A stretch of 64,000 bases of DNA, taken from Mycocentrospora acerina (taxonomy: Eukaryota > Ascomycota > Dothideomycetes > Pleosporales). A model generated the notes under the pieces. The model worked only from the letters and a program-made list of their open reading frames with translations, did not search any database and was not told where the DNA came from. Both the position numbers and the translations under genes were made by a program. The stretch spans positions 1-64,000 of the forward strand of contig JAKUHH010000033.1 of assembly GCA_022701365.1 (NCBI GenBank), in the 5' to 3' direction. Shown here in pieces: positions 45,311 to 57,153 of this stretch. How positions within the stretch are numbered: position 1 is the first letter of the stretch; every line of letters starts with the position of its first letter.

Positions 45311-47046
45311 TTACGCCGATGGCTCGCCTCGGGGAGCACCACGGAAGCCTCCTCGTCCCCTAAACTCCCCACGGAATTCTCCACGTCCGCGTCCGCGTCC
45401 GCCACGGAAGTCGCCACGAGGGCCGCCTCGACCCCTACCCCGGTAGCCGCCGCGTCCGCCCTCGCCGTGATGTTGCCCTCCTCGTCCACGACCACCACGC
45501 GTGTTCTGGACCTCGTGGAAGCCGTCGGTACCAGACGTAGAAGCAGGCGTTGCTGTCGGCTCGGGAGTGTCATCGGCCCAGCTCTGTGTGCTGGTGACAG
45601 GGGCGGCGACGGGTCGTGTCTCGGTCTCGGCAAGATTACGGGGAACGATCTCGAAAGACTCCGAGAGGGGATCATCTTGACCTGATGGCTGCTTGTCCCA
45701 CTGCGCCTCCGCTGCAGCATTTGCAGCCTCGGGCTCGATGCTCGACGCCGCTGGTGCGGTGGACGTCTGGGCCTCTGTACTTGCGCCAACAGTGGTGACT
45801 CCAGCGTCAATCTCTGTAAGTCCTGCATGCGCAATAGTGGGATCAGACTCAGTCTCCGGAGGGGCGGGCTGTGATTGCGCGACCTCGTCAACCCAAGCCT
45901 CTTCGGCGGCAAAGGGGGCTTCCTCGAGCGCTGACTGCTTGACTTGCGCGTCTATCTTGGCGTAAGCTTGCAAGGCGCTACATGTTGAGACGCTCGTAAC
46001 TTACATGTGACGCTCAGAACGACACCCTCGGTGTTAGGGACACCCTCCTCTGTGCCATCAATGAGCTTTTCAGCGGCGAGCACAGCGCTAGCATCACCTC
46101 CATAGACCTGGAGCAAGGCGCCCTCAAAGGCCTTGGTGAGGTCCGAGTCGTCGTCGCCGAGCTGGCGTCGAGCAGCAGCAGCCCTGAGGAAGCGGGACAA
46201 GGTGAGGAGCTTCTCGCGGACAGCCTTCTTCTGTTCAATGGCAGCCTCGGCCTTGAGCGTCAGCTTGAGTTCCTCGACCTGTCCAGAGTGTGCCTTTGTC
46301 AGAATCTCCTTCTGCAGCTCCCTCTCGCGTGTGATCTTGTCCTGGTACTCCTGGTCGAACTTCTTGTACTGCGCAATCTGCTCCTCAAACTGCGCGAGCT
46401 GGCTCTGGAGGCCAGGCTTCCTCTCAGCCTGCGCCTTCTGGTCGGCGTTGATCTTGCGCGACGATAGGAGGTCGTCGAGCGAGATGTCGGGGTTCGCTTC
46501 GATTATGGAGTCGACCTTTTGGGTGGCATTCTGCAGAGGGGCGTGAGTTGGTGCTCGTGCTCGTGCTAGTGCTAGTGACAGGGTCAGGATGGGGTGTTTG
46601 TCTTACCAGCTTCTTGTTGATGTTGCGGATATTCCTACGCAAGGCAAAATTAGCGAGTCGTTCTTGCCTGACACTGACATTGCTGCTGCCTTTGACATTG
46701 CCTCTGACACTGCATTTGACACTGCCTCTGACACTGCATTTGACGTTGCAGTTGACACTGCCACTGCCACTGCCTTTGACACTGCCACTGCCACTGCCTT
46801 TGACACTGCCACTGCCACTGCCTTTGACACTGCCACTTACTTTTGGAGCTCCCTAATGTACGAGTTCTCGCTGTCGCCGCCATTGGCCTTTCCTGCTGGA
46901 TCAGAGCCACCAGCGCCAGCTTCAGACAATGTCTTCTCGGGCGCAGCCGGGACGGCAGTTGCGTCGCCCTTGGACTTCTTCTTGCGGGCGCTCTTGGACT
47001 CGCCAGTCACCAGCGTCTGCAGCTTCGCAACGACTTCAGAAGCCAT
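45311..47046 (-). CDS. RGG-box protein with coiled coil, resembling the fungal YAG7 family
   Basis: Four exons (47046-46841, 46634-46607, 46530-46005, 45966-45311) join in frame to 471 residues. The start MASEVVAKLQTLVTGESKS is followed by a conserved-looking segment joined from three exons (YIRELQKNIRNINKKL then NATQKVDSIIEANPDISLD). After it come a charged coiled coil (LQSQLAQFEEQIAQYKKFDQ, ELQKEILTKAHSGQVEELK) and an Ala/Glu/Pro-rich acidic middle. The C-terminus is densely RGG/RGR (about 70 residues), a usual RNA-binding and arginine-methylation platform. The N-terminal half fits the YAG7-like dimerisation region from memory; that assignment is tentative. Exon 2 is only 28 bp, the last intron is a very short 38 bp, and intron 1 is repeat-filled. 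Confidence 0.8.
46667..46840. repeat. Hexamer/dodecamer repeats filling intron 1 of the RGG-protein gene
   Basis: Tandem TGACACTGCCTT-, TGACACTGCATT- and GACACTGCCACTGCCACTGC-type units occupy most of the 206-bp intron 46635-46840. Three frames stay open through it on each strand, which could mislead gene prediction. Confidence 0.88.
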
Positions 47047-47891
47047 TTCAATGAGGCGTTTTGGGTGAGTGTGGTTGGGAGATGGATTCTACGCGTGATT
47101 CGCGAAGAAGATGACGGGATAGTGTGGTGTTGGTGGTGGATTGGGATACTGGAAGCACTGTAACAGTGTGGCCGACGGAGGGCCATAATGCGACACGTAC
47201 GCCAAGACTCGCGTGGGGCAGATCGAATGTACGAGATCATCTGTGCGTCCAAACATCACGCAGCACAAACTCACTGTTGGCCATTGAGCAAACCACATTC
47301 CTGCATTGATCATCGCTAGGGTGTGCGTGCTGTGCATGTTAAGCGATGTCCATTCTCGCTGCTTGTTGCAGCAGCCACGAGTCCACTGCGATCCTGAACA
47401 AGTCCTGTTGGAATTCTCACGTACGAGTGGCCATTTCCCCAACACATTTGCATAGTTGCAGCGTTGCCGTGTTGAAGTCAACGTAGCACTGAGATTCATT
47501 TTGAGAGCGATTGATTAGAGATTGGATGATCTAATGGAGAGGAGATGTATGTATGTCCATGATCATGTGAGCAGTTGGGTTGCGTCACATGATGGCCTGT
47601 TCATGTTTGACTACTTACCATGCAGTTACAAGAATCCACTTGGTAGTGTGCATTGTCTCGCACGCTGACCATAGTCACCTAAGGGTTGGCTTTACCTTAG
47701 CACTTGCTCCTGCGTCTGCTCCTTTGTTTGCTCCTTTGTCTGCTCCTTCGTCTGACTGCTCAAGCCATCCCTACCTGCAGCGTTGGCGGGTGGCCTCAGA
47801 TGTCATCAATTACAAAGTATAAGACAGGTGCATGGCTCGCCTTTCTTTCGACTCACTCGTTGCTTACAACTCTCTGAATCACCTTGAAACC
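47047..47891. other. Divergent intergenic region between RGG-protein and GMC genes
   Basis: Short TGCTCCTTTGTCTGCTCC-type repeats occur near 47705-47760. A TATAAG element lies at 47818-47823. The minus-strand frame 47499-47089 (136 codons) lacks any motif and is not called. Confidence 0.55.
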
Positions 47892-49598
47892 ATGGCCGAT
47901 GTCATAATTGTTGGAGGTGGATTAGCAGGAACAGTCGTCGCATCTCGCCTGCATGAGAGGAAGCCACACCTCTCCATTATTCTTATTGAAGCCGGGCCGG
48001 ACCCGTTGAATCATCAGCACATTTCCAACCCCGCTGAAGCTGGCCTGCTGCACTTCTCTGATCTCGACTACAAAGACTTCACCGTACCACAGAAGGGCCT
48101 CGATGGGAAGCCAAGGTATAACTGCGCTATTAAGGCATTAGGTGGCGGCACAGTCATAAATACAGGTATGTGAATCATGAGAGAGAGAGTTACAACCAAA
48201 GCATCGCAGCTCACCAAATTAGGTGGTTGGATCCGGGGGGATGCGCAAGACTACGACGATTGGGCTCGCAGGGTGAGTGATCAACGCTGGAGCTATAGCG
48301 GTCTCCTGCCGTACTTTAGGCGCTGCGAGCGTCACTTTGATGCAAGTGCAGACCCATCGCAGCATGGTCATGATGGTCCGGTATACATTGCTTCTGTCAG
48401 CTCATCTGGCCGCAGATACCCGTTACGGGCTACAATGCTGAAGCTCTGGTCTCACCTTGGGCTGTCTCAGATTAATGATCTCAACGACGGACATCCTCAA
48501 GGTATCACCGATCTGGTTGAAAACTGGCGGGATGGCAAGCGACAAGTTGTGCAGTCAACGTACCCGCTGAATGGCGTCCAAGTTCTCACCGATACCCTTG
48601 TGCGCCGTGTCATCATTGATGACAACAAAGTCGCTATAGGTGTTGAAATAGCAGACGGTGAGGTTATAAGATTGCGAGACGGTGGTCAGATCATTATCTC
48701 TGCCGGAGCATACCGAACGCCCCAAGTCCTGATGATTTCTGGTATTGGAGATACTGCACAGTTGTCGCAGCACGGCATTCCAGTTGTCGTCGACTTACCA
48801 CAGGTTGGGCAAAACTTGCATGACCATCTCGGTCTCTTCAGATACTGGAAGCTCCAATATCCAGAAACAGGTTTGGCGCTCGGTTCACCAAGGTTTGGCG
48901 GTTCAAATTATGACAAGGGAGGACCTGTCGATTTCTTAGTCCGCATGCCAATCTCGGCTACACCTCTTAAGGCTGCAATCATGAAAGACGAAGGTCCTGT
49001 TACCGACGAGCACCCGCTTTTGAATGGACCCCGAACACATCTAGAAATGCTCATGCTTTACGCTGCATATGGAGCCGAGGCACAGGGTCTACAAATTCCA
49101 CTGGATGGCGGCTCAGTGATGACTTTCCTCATGGGATGCCTGCCAACTTCACGAGGAACGGTTACGTTGAAATCAAATGATTCAGCGGATGCGCCCATCA
49201 TTGACCCTAACTACTTTACCACAGAAACAGATCGCCATGTTCTACGCGAAGGCTTCAAAATGCAAACACGGCTCATGTTTGAGACGCCAGAAGGCAAGGA
49301 ACTCATAGAGAGCGAGCACACCCCTCCGGAGATGCCTGTTGTTGGGATGGATGCTACAGATGAGCAAATTGATGCGAGGATAAAGATGGGTGGGAGCACT
49401 GTGTTTCACCCCGCTGGGACCGCAGCAATGGGGAAAGTTGTCGATACGTCATTGCGAGTATACGGAACGAATAACCTACGTGTCGTAGACGCAAGTGTGA
49501 TCCCACAACCGCTTGCATCGCACTATCAGGTTGCTGTGTTTGCCCTCGCTGAGCAGGCAGTTGACATTATTGTTGAAGAATGCTTCCAAAACCGTTGA
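47892..49598 (+). CDS. GMC-family FAD-dependent oxidoreductase
   Basis: Two exons (47892-48165 and 48223-49598, 57-bp intron GTATGT..AAATTAG) give 549 residues. The FAD-binding dinucleotide motif is at the very start (MADVIIVGGGLAGTVVASRL) with the Glu of IILIEAGPDP. GMC signatures follow: ALGGGTVINTGGW, SAGAYRTPQVLMISGIG (signature 2) and the C-terminal active-site region with FHPAGTAAMG (His487) and SHYQV (His525). An upstream in-frame ATG at 47832 would add 20 residues but lies only 9 bp from a TATAAG box, so 47892 with its CC-ATGG context is preferred. Substrate cannot be told; relatives oxidise alcohols, sugars, choline or aryl alcohols. There is no signal peptide, so it is probably intracellular. 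It is the first gene of the accessory trio with the lipase and regulator. Confidence 0.92.
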
Positions 49599-50296
49599 TG
49601 TTGGATGTGATTGTTCCAAGAACAACTAGCCTGACTTGACCTAAATTTACCTTTGATCCTAGAATTGATAATCATTCACCATCTTATAGCCTTTTAACTA
49701 TCAGTATCTTTTTCTGAGCCTCCCTTGCCTAACCCCCCTCTTCTAACTCTCTAAAATTAAATGATAGGTTCACAACTGTTGATCGCTCTACTGATGAGAA
49801 TCAACTGCTTTTCCCTCTGAGCCACTGCATAGGTTATTGCCAAGTCTTCCATAGGTCAGATTTGCTGAATGAGTGACGTGTGCCAGATTCTTTCCAGCAC
49901 TCAGTAAGAATCCTAGCATCGAGTGCGTTTTTCTGGTGGCTACTCTACTCATTCAGTAGACACTGCTGTTCGAAGCAGTCTTGATTGTGACCCTTGCAGG
50001 GGTAAAATATTGAACTTTGAGAGTAGTGATAGACAATTTAAAAAGGATAAAACAATTTGACAGGATCAAATTTAAGCAATCTATTTTGCATATAAATTCT
50101 TCAATTGAAGAACATTTGCGATTCACTTGACCGTGCCAATCTCTGTATACGTAGTCGGCCGGCTCATTTGCGACAGGATCGCTAATGTAAATGCATCGAC
50201 TGTATTGGTACATTTGGCGGGATAAATTATAGAACTAAATGAAAACAGGATGGAAAGACAATAACGACTCTGAAAGTGGGCGATGTTCAATTTGGA

Positions 50297-50341
50297 CGGA
50301 TTAGTCCCCCGAGGAATCCGAGGACCCCGTGGATTTTCCGG
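50297..50341. promoter_or_regulatory. Cluster of CGG/CCG triplets upstream of the lipase gene
   Basis: CGG at 50297-50299 and CCG at 50309-50311, 50318-50320, 50327-50329 and 50338-50340 stand within 44 bp of otherwise AT-rich sequence. Zn2Cys6 regulators bind pairs of such triplets with fixed spacing. The site is about 130 bp upstream of a TATA-like box. Binding is inferred only. Confidence 0.35.
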
Positions 50342-50467
50342 ACCACAGCAATGTGGAATCGCTCAACATCGTCACCATCCATGACGACCCTCGTATGAGC
50401 ATTTCTTTCAGCAAAGATCCAGACCTAGGAGTATTTCAAGGGATGTCATAGCTTTCGATGGTTAAAT

Positions 50468-50475
50468 TATATAAA
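50468..50475 (+). promoter_or_regulatory. TATA box of the lipase gene
   Basis: TATATAAA, 102 bp upstream of the preferred ATG at 50577. The distance is typical of a fungal core promoter and argues against the ATG at 50487. Confidence 0.55.
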
Positions 50476-50576
50476 GGTAGTCTTCATTGCTGAAGTACAT
50501 CAATCCAGCATTCTGCCTGCCAACAAACAAGTACTACTTCCTTTCCTCTCGCAAGATTTTTCCGAAAAGCCAAAAT

Positions 50577-52010
50577 ATGGATTTCAAAACTGTTTCTGCG
50601 CTCTTCATGCTTTCATGTGTCTCTCCAGCCTTCGCAATCATTGGCCAGGCGGCGAATTTCAACGTCTCAGCGTCGATTGCGGAAGCATACGGTTGTGGAC
50701 CCAAATGCTATCAGATTCTCGCGGAAACAAACAAAGCCGATTTAGCGACCGTTGGCACTGATTTCGACTTCTCATTCTACGAGACAGCTGCCAACTTCTC
50801 CACTTCGAAGCCTGGTGATTTGTTAAAGTTGGAAGCTGTCAATCCTTCAACCCTCGATGTCGACTCTGGCCTCACTGTGTATCGTTTCCAGTACACGTCC
50901 CAAGACAGCAACGGTAGTCTTGTGCCCGCCACAGGTTTTGTTGCTTTCCCGTATGCACCGCCTTCTTGGTCCAAAAAGTTATTTCCCCTCCTTGCGTACG
51001 CGCACGGCACGATTGGAGTGTATCGGGGGTGTGCACCATCGACCAGTCCTAGCCTGTTTGACTACAAAAGCTGGAGTCTCATTGCAGAACGTGGCTACGC
51101 AGTTGTAGCCACTGATTACGCCGGCTTAGGAAACAATTATACCAACCACAAGTATTGTTCCTTTGATGCTCATGCCAACGACGTGTTCTACTCTGTCATA
51201 GCTGCGAAGAAAGCGTTTGGTAACAAACTCACCCAAGACTGGATCAGTGCTGGGCATTCGCAGGGTGGAGCAACCGTTTGGAAACTAGCGGAGCAGGTCC
51301 AGCAGCTTGTCGTCTCAAACCAACAGCGGGTGTCGGGAAAATATTTAGGATCAGTTGCACTCTCGCCAGCACCTCACGTCCGAGATGTTGTTTATTGGTC
51401 GATTATCAACGCCATTCCGCAGAAGGATTTTCATCGGTATTTAACGACGGCTGAGCTACCTTCAGTTGCAGTTGCGCTAAGAAGTGTTTATCCGGCTTTC
51501 AACATATCTACCATCCTTGCAGACCCTATGAGAAAGCGACTGGAGCTTGCAGATCGGGCTCAGATGTGTACAACTGCCATGATGGGGTTGACTGCAGATC
51601 TTTCAGCTGAAGAAATTGTTAGCCCTGTACTTTTCGACGACGCGCACAAAGGAACTTCTAATAACTTGTTCACAAAGTGGCAAAATGCGACTCAAGTTGT
51701 GGCTGGTGGGCGTATCACTACGCCATTGCTCGTAGTGCAGGGGATGGCTGATACTTCTGTCGTACCAGACGTCACGATAGCAGCTTACGAGAAAGCTTGC
51801 AGTAAGCCAGGTTATGAAGTGCATTTGAGTCTTTACAACGGTCAAGATCACTCAGCTACTGTTGTAGCAACAGCACCGGAATGGCTGGATTGGATTCAGG
51901 ATCGATTTTCTGGTGTAAAGACATCGGGTGTCTGTTCAAAGGTGACCAGAGTTCCGTTTGATGCAAAGCATGTAAAAGAGGATCGAGAGGTGGATTTCAG
52001 CCAGGTATAA
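50577..52010 (+). CDS. Secreted lipase (LIP / Candida antarctica lipase A-like family)
   Basis: An intronless gene of 477 residues when started at 50577, where a clean signal peptide appears (MDFKTVSALFMLSCVSPAFA). An ATG 90 bp upstream would bury it. An alpha/beta-hydrolase fold is supported by LLAYAHGTIGVYRGC (oxyanion region), the nucleophile elbow GHSQGG (Ser228), VVQGMADTSVVPD (Asp392) and GQDHSATV (His425), in the order Ser-Asp-His. Paired Cys (GCGPKCY, RGC..KYCSF) and several N-glycosylation sequons (NVS, NFS, NGS, NYT, NIS, NAT) fit an extracellular enzyme. Family members hydrolyse triacylglycerols and esters outside the cell. It lies in tandem with the GMC gene and the Zn2Cys6 regulator. 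Confidence 0.9.
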   Translation: MDFKTVSALFMLSCVSPAFAIIGQAANFNVSASIAEAYGCGPKCYQILAETNKADLATVGTDFDFSFYETAANFSTSKPGDLLKLEAVNPSTLDVDSGLTVYRFQYTSQDSNGSLVPATGFVAFPYAPPSWSKKLFPLLAYAHGTIGVYRGCAPSTSPSLFDYKSWSLIAERGYAVVATDYAGLGNNYTNHKYCSFDAHANDVFYSVIAAKKAFGNKLTQDWISAGHSQGGATVWKLAEQVQQLVVSNQQRVSGKYLGSVALSPAPHVRDVVYWSIINAIPQKDFHRYLTTAELPSVAVALRSVYPAFNISTILADPMRKRLELADRAQMCTTAMMGLTADLSAEEIVSPVLFDDAHKGTSNNLFTKWQNATQVVAGGRITTPLLVVQGMADTSVVPDVTIAAYEKACSKPGYEVHLSLYNGQDHSATVVATAPEWLDWIQDRFSGVKTSGVCSKVTRVPFDAKHVKEDREVDFSQV

Positions 52011-52902
52011 GCCAGAGATAGTTTCAACTGAGAATGCGAATTCCGCCAATAGATTGCTTGTCTAGATACATGTTGCTACTAAATATACTTGATCTTCAGG
52101 CAAAACCCGTAGAGTGTACAGCTAGACTTAGTCTCAACAAATATCTTTCCCCAAAAGTTTTGCCGTACCAAAATACATTTGCTTATGTTTTGTTTGCTTA
52201 GGAATGTTTTGCACTTGGCATTTAGAATGTGTACAATCATATGAACAGCGGATTGGATTCCGTACTATGATCCTTTCAGCAGTCAAATTTTGAGGTCATT
52301 GTGGATACTACCCGAACACCTTTTGTCAGTTTATTAACGAGCCAAACGTTTGCATTCAACAGTAAATCTTGACGTGCCTTTGCACTGCAGGAGAACTATC
52401 TTTACGGAAGTTTGCCTTAGCCGTTTGTAAATGCTGAATCATACGAAATTACAGTATGATCATGCTTTCTAGCAGTAGAACATCAGCACTTAGGAAAAAC
52501 TGTGCAGCATTTTCGTACGGCTCATGCTTTCGCAGAAATGGTGGATCTTTATTGTTACTTTCCAGTCATTGCCCCGACAAGTGCGGTTGACATCAGTATT
52601 TTTTTTCCTCAATGGCAACGTCCAATCGAACAAATTGCTTTCAATAACTATAGGTTTGACGAACAAGCGAACCATTCTTAGACAATCCATCAATAGCGGC
52701 TTGCATTCACCGCCTGAAACCACCGAGTCATAGACTTTGCTTAATGTGGTAAGAATAGGGTACTGCTAGTATCCACAACGTTGGTGTGGCGCCGGCCTCC
52801 GCGCATTCCGATAAATAAAGGCAAAGGATCATCCCCAGTTCCACCCCACTCCTGCAACTGACACGATTCAAGATTATTTTTACACAAAAAAATTATCACC
52901 CA
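52011..52902. other. Intergenic region between lipase and regulator genes
   Basis: AT-leaning, with small frames on both strands and no family signal. It holds the lipase 3' flank and the promoter of the Zn2Cys6 gene. Confidence 0.55.
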
Positions 52903-55332
52903 ATGACAGAATCCCAAAGGAGTCAAGAGCGCGTCTCGTTCCTTTTACGTGCGGTACTTTGCCACTCTGAATACCACTCAATTAAAGTATTGTTTTAACT
53001 GTTCAGTAGTGCGAGAACTGTCGAATTCGAAAGGTACATGACAATTATCTATTAAGAAAATAGAGGAAAAAGATTAAATCATTTCCAGACCCGTTGCAGC
53101 AAGCAAATCCCTTGTACAAACTGTCAGATTCTAGGTGTGCATTGCCAGCCGACCTCAAGGTCAACGGAGCAACGTCCCCGCATGATTGCACCCAACAACT
53201 AGTATGTTGTGTCAAATGATGATTGCCTTGTAGGCTTTTTCTCACTAGTATAGCGAGAAACAGCTTGAGGTCATGCAAGAGCGACTTTGTGCAATCGAAA
53301 AAGACATCAAGACCCTACTGCACAACTCTCAAGTCCAGGATTGTGCTTTACCTGCACTGGTAGCTTCCACGACAGATCAAAGATCCTCAGGAAACCTGAT
53401 TGCGTATGAAGGAGGGTCATCATTTAGTAATGAAACCTTACAAGCGAGCAAGGCTGCTAGCAATGCTAGTGGTCCAGATCCAAACCCGACAATAATTTCC
53501 GCTTTGCTGTCACTGCAAGATAACGTGACTACTCCCGATCCTTCTTATCAACTCTGCAACACAAATACAACGGAATACCTTAGTAAGCGAGAAGTGAGGC
53601 TGCTACCAGCTGCCCTTGTAATTGCTCTTGTCAGGCAGGGGAAAGGTTGTGCATGTGCTCTCAGTTCATGACCTAAGCTAATAGTTTAAAGCAACCCCAC
53701 CACTTTGCGCAGTTTCAAGTAGCTGGGTAGACTATTCTCAGATTGAGAAACTTTGTACGAAGATCTATTTTCCAGTAGAAGAAATTCCTTGTGGGTCAAT
53801 GGCTCTGATGCACGGAGTACTTTGCTACGTCATTCAGGAGTTTGCTCATTGCAATTCCTCTGGGTTTACTGGGTACAACCTCGAAGAGTGCGCAAAAATT
53901 TGTGATACGAACTTTAAAAAGTGTTTAGAAAGCTACGAAAGTCTAGTCATACCAACGCTTGAGAACATCCAAGCTCTCTCTCTTGCAGTAGGTATCTTTC
54001 TCTTGCACCAGTAAGAAACCCGTGCTAATATCATTGTGGGCGTCAAGAGCCCAGGAGGACTCCAAACTTTCTCTGTGTTGGACCTATATTTCAATAGCGC
54101 AGACCATGTGCCAGACGTTAGGTTATCACAGAGAGTCCAGTTATCAAAACGACACACCAGAAGTTGCGCAGACTAAGCGTCATGCGTACTACAGTCTCTA
54201 TGTGATTGACAAGAACCTTTCGCTTGTCCTAGGGCGAGCATCAAATTTCAAAGATAATGACATCGACGCCGAACCATTTGCACTTTCCGCAGACCCTAAG
54301 CAGCGGCCCTGGGATTCCTATAACCATACCAGTATTCGGTTTGCAAGAGTACAAGGTGCTGTTTTTGACAAACTTTACTCGACAAATGCGTCGAAACTTT
54401 CTCAACGAGAGCGATCCGACTGTGTCCAGGAACTCTCTACAAGAATAGCCAGCTTACGAGAAGAACTCCAAACGGTAATTTTGATCCAATCTTTACTTTG
54501 AGTTCAAAGTTTAACCAACCAATAGATCGACTCATCGTGCGCTTACTATCCCGATGTCTTAAAAATGGCTGTAGAAAGTGCTGACTTCATTTCGCATGCC
54601 GTCTTGACTGTTGTTTTTAGAGCAGAGACAGTCTTTTCTAACATTGTTGAAATATCACCTCGCTGTTATGGCGCTGCGAAAAGAAGTCTGGAAACCCACT
54701 TGAAATGCTTTGCCAGTCTTGAATCGCGTAGTTTCTACCAACAGATAACCTACGTCAGAAAGTAAGTTTTGATCGATGTATTTGCTCCTGTTTGGTTGCG
54801 AACACTGGCTAAATCTTTGCGACATAGTACTCTGCAATACCCATCCTTCACGCCGTATGTTATTGTTTTCACTCACGCCATAGCCACAAGAGACAGCGGC
54901 GATCTTGCACTTCTCCAAGACACTGTAAAATCGCTGGCCCTGCTACAAGACTGCTCTTCAGGCTCCTACCGCCTCTATCAAGTGTGTAAATCATTTCTTG
55001 ACACTGCAGAAGCGCTCATGGGTTCCCAAAAGAGCTTTGATGGACTTGAGCAAAACGAAGACGGCTCGTTGGTCTTCACAGCTAGCTCCACCACATTCGG
55101 GTCAAACCAGTCAACAGTTATAGCGGGAGTGCCTACTGCTTTCGGCGATCTTCCAGATATAAGCAACTCTGCGGCTTCAAACTTTTTTGTATTTGGAAGT
55201 GAAGATAACTCAGAACTGGATACGCTCAATTTTTGGACCAGCTGGTTAGGATCAACTGGGTCGGTTACGGATGCGCTACAGTTAGATTTCACAAACTCAG
55301 ATACAAGAGAGTTTTCAAATGGAGAGTTTTGA
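52903..55332 (+). CDS. Zn2Cys6 transcription factor with fungal-specific regulatory domain
   Basis: Eight exons are inferred: 52903-52953, 53010-53033, 53089-53201, 53254-53645, 53713-53991, 54050-54474, 54526-54761, 54828-55332, for 674 residues. The zinc cluster appears only after splicing: LLRA (exon 1), CENCRIRK (exon 2), TRCSKQIPCTNCQILGVHC (exon 3), giving C-x2-C-x6-C-x5-C-x2-C-x6-C. A coiled-coil linker follows (YEKQLEVMQERLCAIEKDIK), then the regulatory domain with LSLCWTYISIAQTMCQTLGY and RHAYYSLYVIDKNLSLVLGR. The exon 5/6 junction is uncertain: a GTATCT donor with a CAAGAG acceptor keeps the frame, but a GTAGGT donor with a GCCCAG acceptor also does. It is expected to be nuclear. 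Position beside the lipase and GMC genes suggests, but does not prove, local regulation. Confidence 0.8.
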
Positions 55333-57151
55333 AAAAATATATTAAAGAAGGAACCTGAGGGTATGCATGGAAGACAAGTCTTGAATATCGTAAAGTCTTT
55401 TAAAAGTAGACTGCTTTTGCTTTTGCTTTCCATCTTTGTCCTGAAGCAAGTGGTTCGGGCCCATTGGTCTGCTCTAATAGACTACCAGAGCTAAACTTAC
55501 AATTGCCTACTGATTCTCCTCGATTCCATGAGCATTTTGGAGATGAAACATGTCGCTTCTGTATCCTGAGGAAAAAAAGATCTTTCTTTCTTTACGAGAT
55601 GGCAATTCAATTGTTGGCCCAGGTATTACGTTTCACGAATGTACGATATTGAACATTGCTAATTAAATTAACTTTAACGACGAGCCGAGACAGTTCTGCA
55701 ACACTTTATGTCGAGGGATTATACTATAAATTCCACCCGAGTACTCAACAATTCTAGATATGATGCGGACCTGAATAATGAGAGCCAGTGACCTTTGCCA
55801 AATTGTACTAAAAAATGCGAATTATTTCTTACAGTTATGAGTGTAGGCGCCGAGTGCTCCATGTAGAGCAATGTCTGGGTCTGTTTTCATGACCTACTGG
55901 CAAAGTTTTGTTGAATACCTTTGTGCAGATGCAATGCGAAGACGGAAAATACGCAAATGAAAAACTATTGAGCACCAAGACTGCCTATGAAAATATGTAA
56001 CCCTAGTTGTAATCATTAACATATATTGTTAGCAGCTTCTTGGTTCGGAACACATGCTTCGTAGAAATGTGCTTGGGTTAGCTCTAGTATGTGCCGCTGT
56101 GGCGGCGCCGCAAAGTTGTATAATGAGAACAATTTCTGAGGATGGTTAGATCTGTTGCGCTTTTTTCACAAAATAGAGCTCATGTGATGTTGGGTCCTAA
56201 AAATAATTGACCAAATCTTTATGCACTTACAACTCCAAGCTTACCTGTTATGGTGTAATTACGCACTCTCCGACCTATCACTATATACACGAACTTGTTA
56301 AGCGATACAGGAACAATCTGGCTAATTATTTCTCGCAACAACTATCAGTTTTTGCGAAATTCCTCTACGCAATTAGCACGAACCATCCGAACCACAGCCT
56401 CAGGAAGATTCGTAAAACATTTGCGACAGTCTGAAGTAAATTATCCATCACTTTTGTACTGCAACAAAATTTGCAGTTCATACAAGCTTGCTCAAAACTA
56501 GAAAGAGATGTTTATGATAAGAGTTCAGAGAATGTGTTCGCTCCTTTATTTATAATTAAAGACAAATGTTCTATTAAATTGTATTTAGTTTTTTTAATTA
56601 TATTTTATTAATATATCTAACTAGATAGACTAAATTTAAGAATACCTTTGTAGATGTTAGTCTATAAGTTGCTGCTTTTCCTCCTAAGCTAAGCACTATA
56701 TTCTAGAGCTTTAGAAGCTTAGTAGTTCTCTTACTATATAACTTACTAAGATTTGGTATTTTAGAATAGTTATTTATTATTATTGTACAATTTTAGGTAA
56801 AGGCTCTTTAATTAAGTAGCTACCTAGCTAGCACTATTTGCACAATTAACGAGTACTTAAGAAATACTAATTATCCTTCTTTATAATTAAAGATAGCAGC
56901 TTTTATGAGACTGCTTAATTTTTTCTGCACTTTATTTTTTCTTTAATTAAAAGCATTAATTAGACAAGAGTAGGTGCTTAAGTATTTACAATATATTATA
57001 GCTACTAAAATATACAGAATTTCATTCTTACATAAAGTTCTAGAAAATTCTTTTAAAACGCTGTTTATAAGCTTAAGTTAATAATTTGCTGCTATAAGTT
57101 ACTTAAAATAATTGCACATATTTAGCTTTGAAAGTAAACGTATGTTACTTT
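55333..57151. other. Intergenic to AT-rich transition, no gene recognised
   Basis: Short frames (for example plus 55464-55652 and 56207-56434) carry no motif. From about 56,520 the sequence becomes TA-rich with RIP-like composition. Confidence 0.5.
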
Positions 57152-57153
57152 TA

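Larger units (their letters stand above)
49599..50576. other. Intergenic region upstream of the lipase gene
   Basis: AT-leaning, without a coding frame. The promoter-like signals at 50297-50341 and 50468-50475 are listed separately. Confidence 0.6.

Noticed and set aside
47089..47499. Minus-strand 136-codon frame upstream of the RGG-protein gene
   Set aside because: No family features; it probably lies in the upstream untranslated and promoter region.
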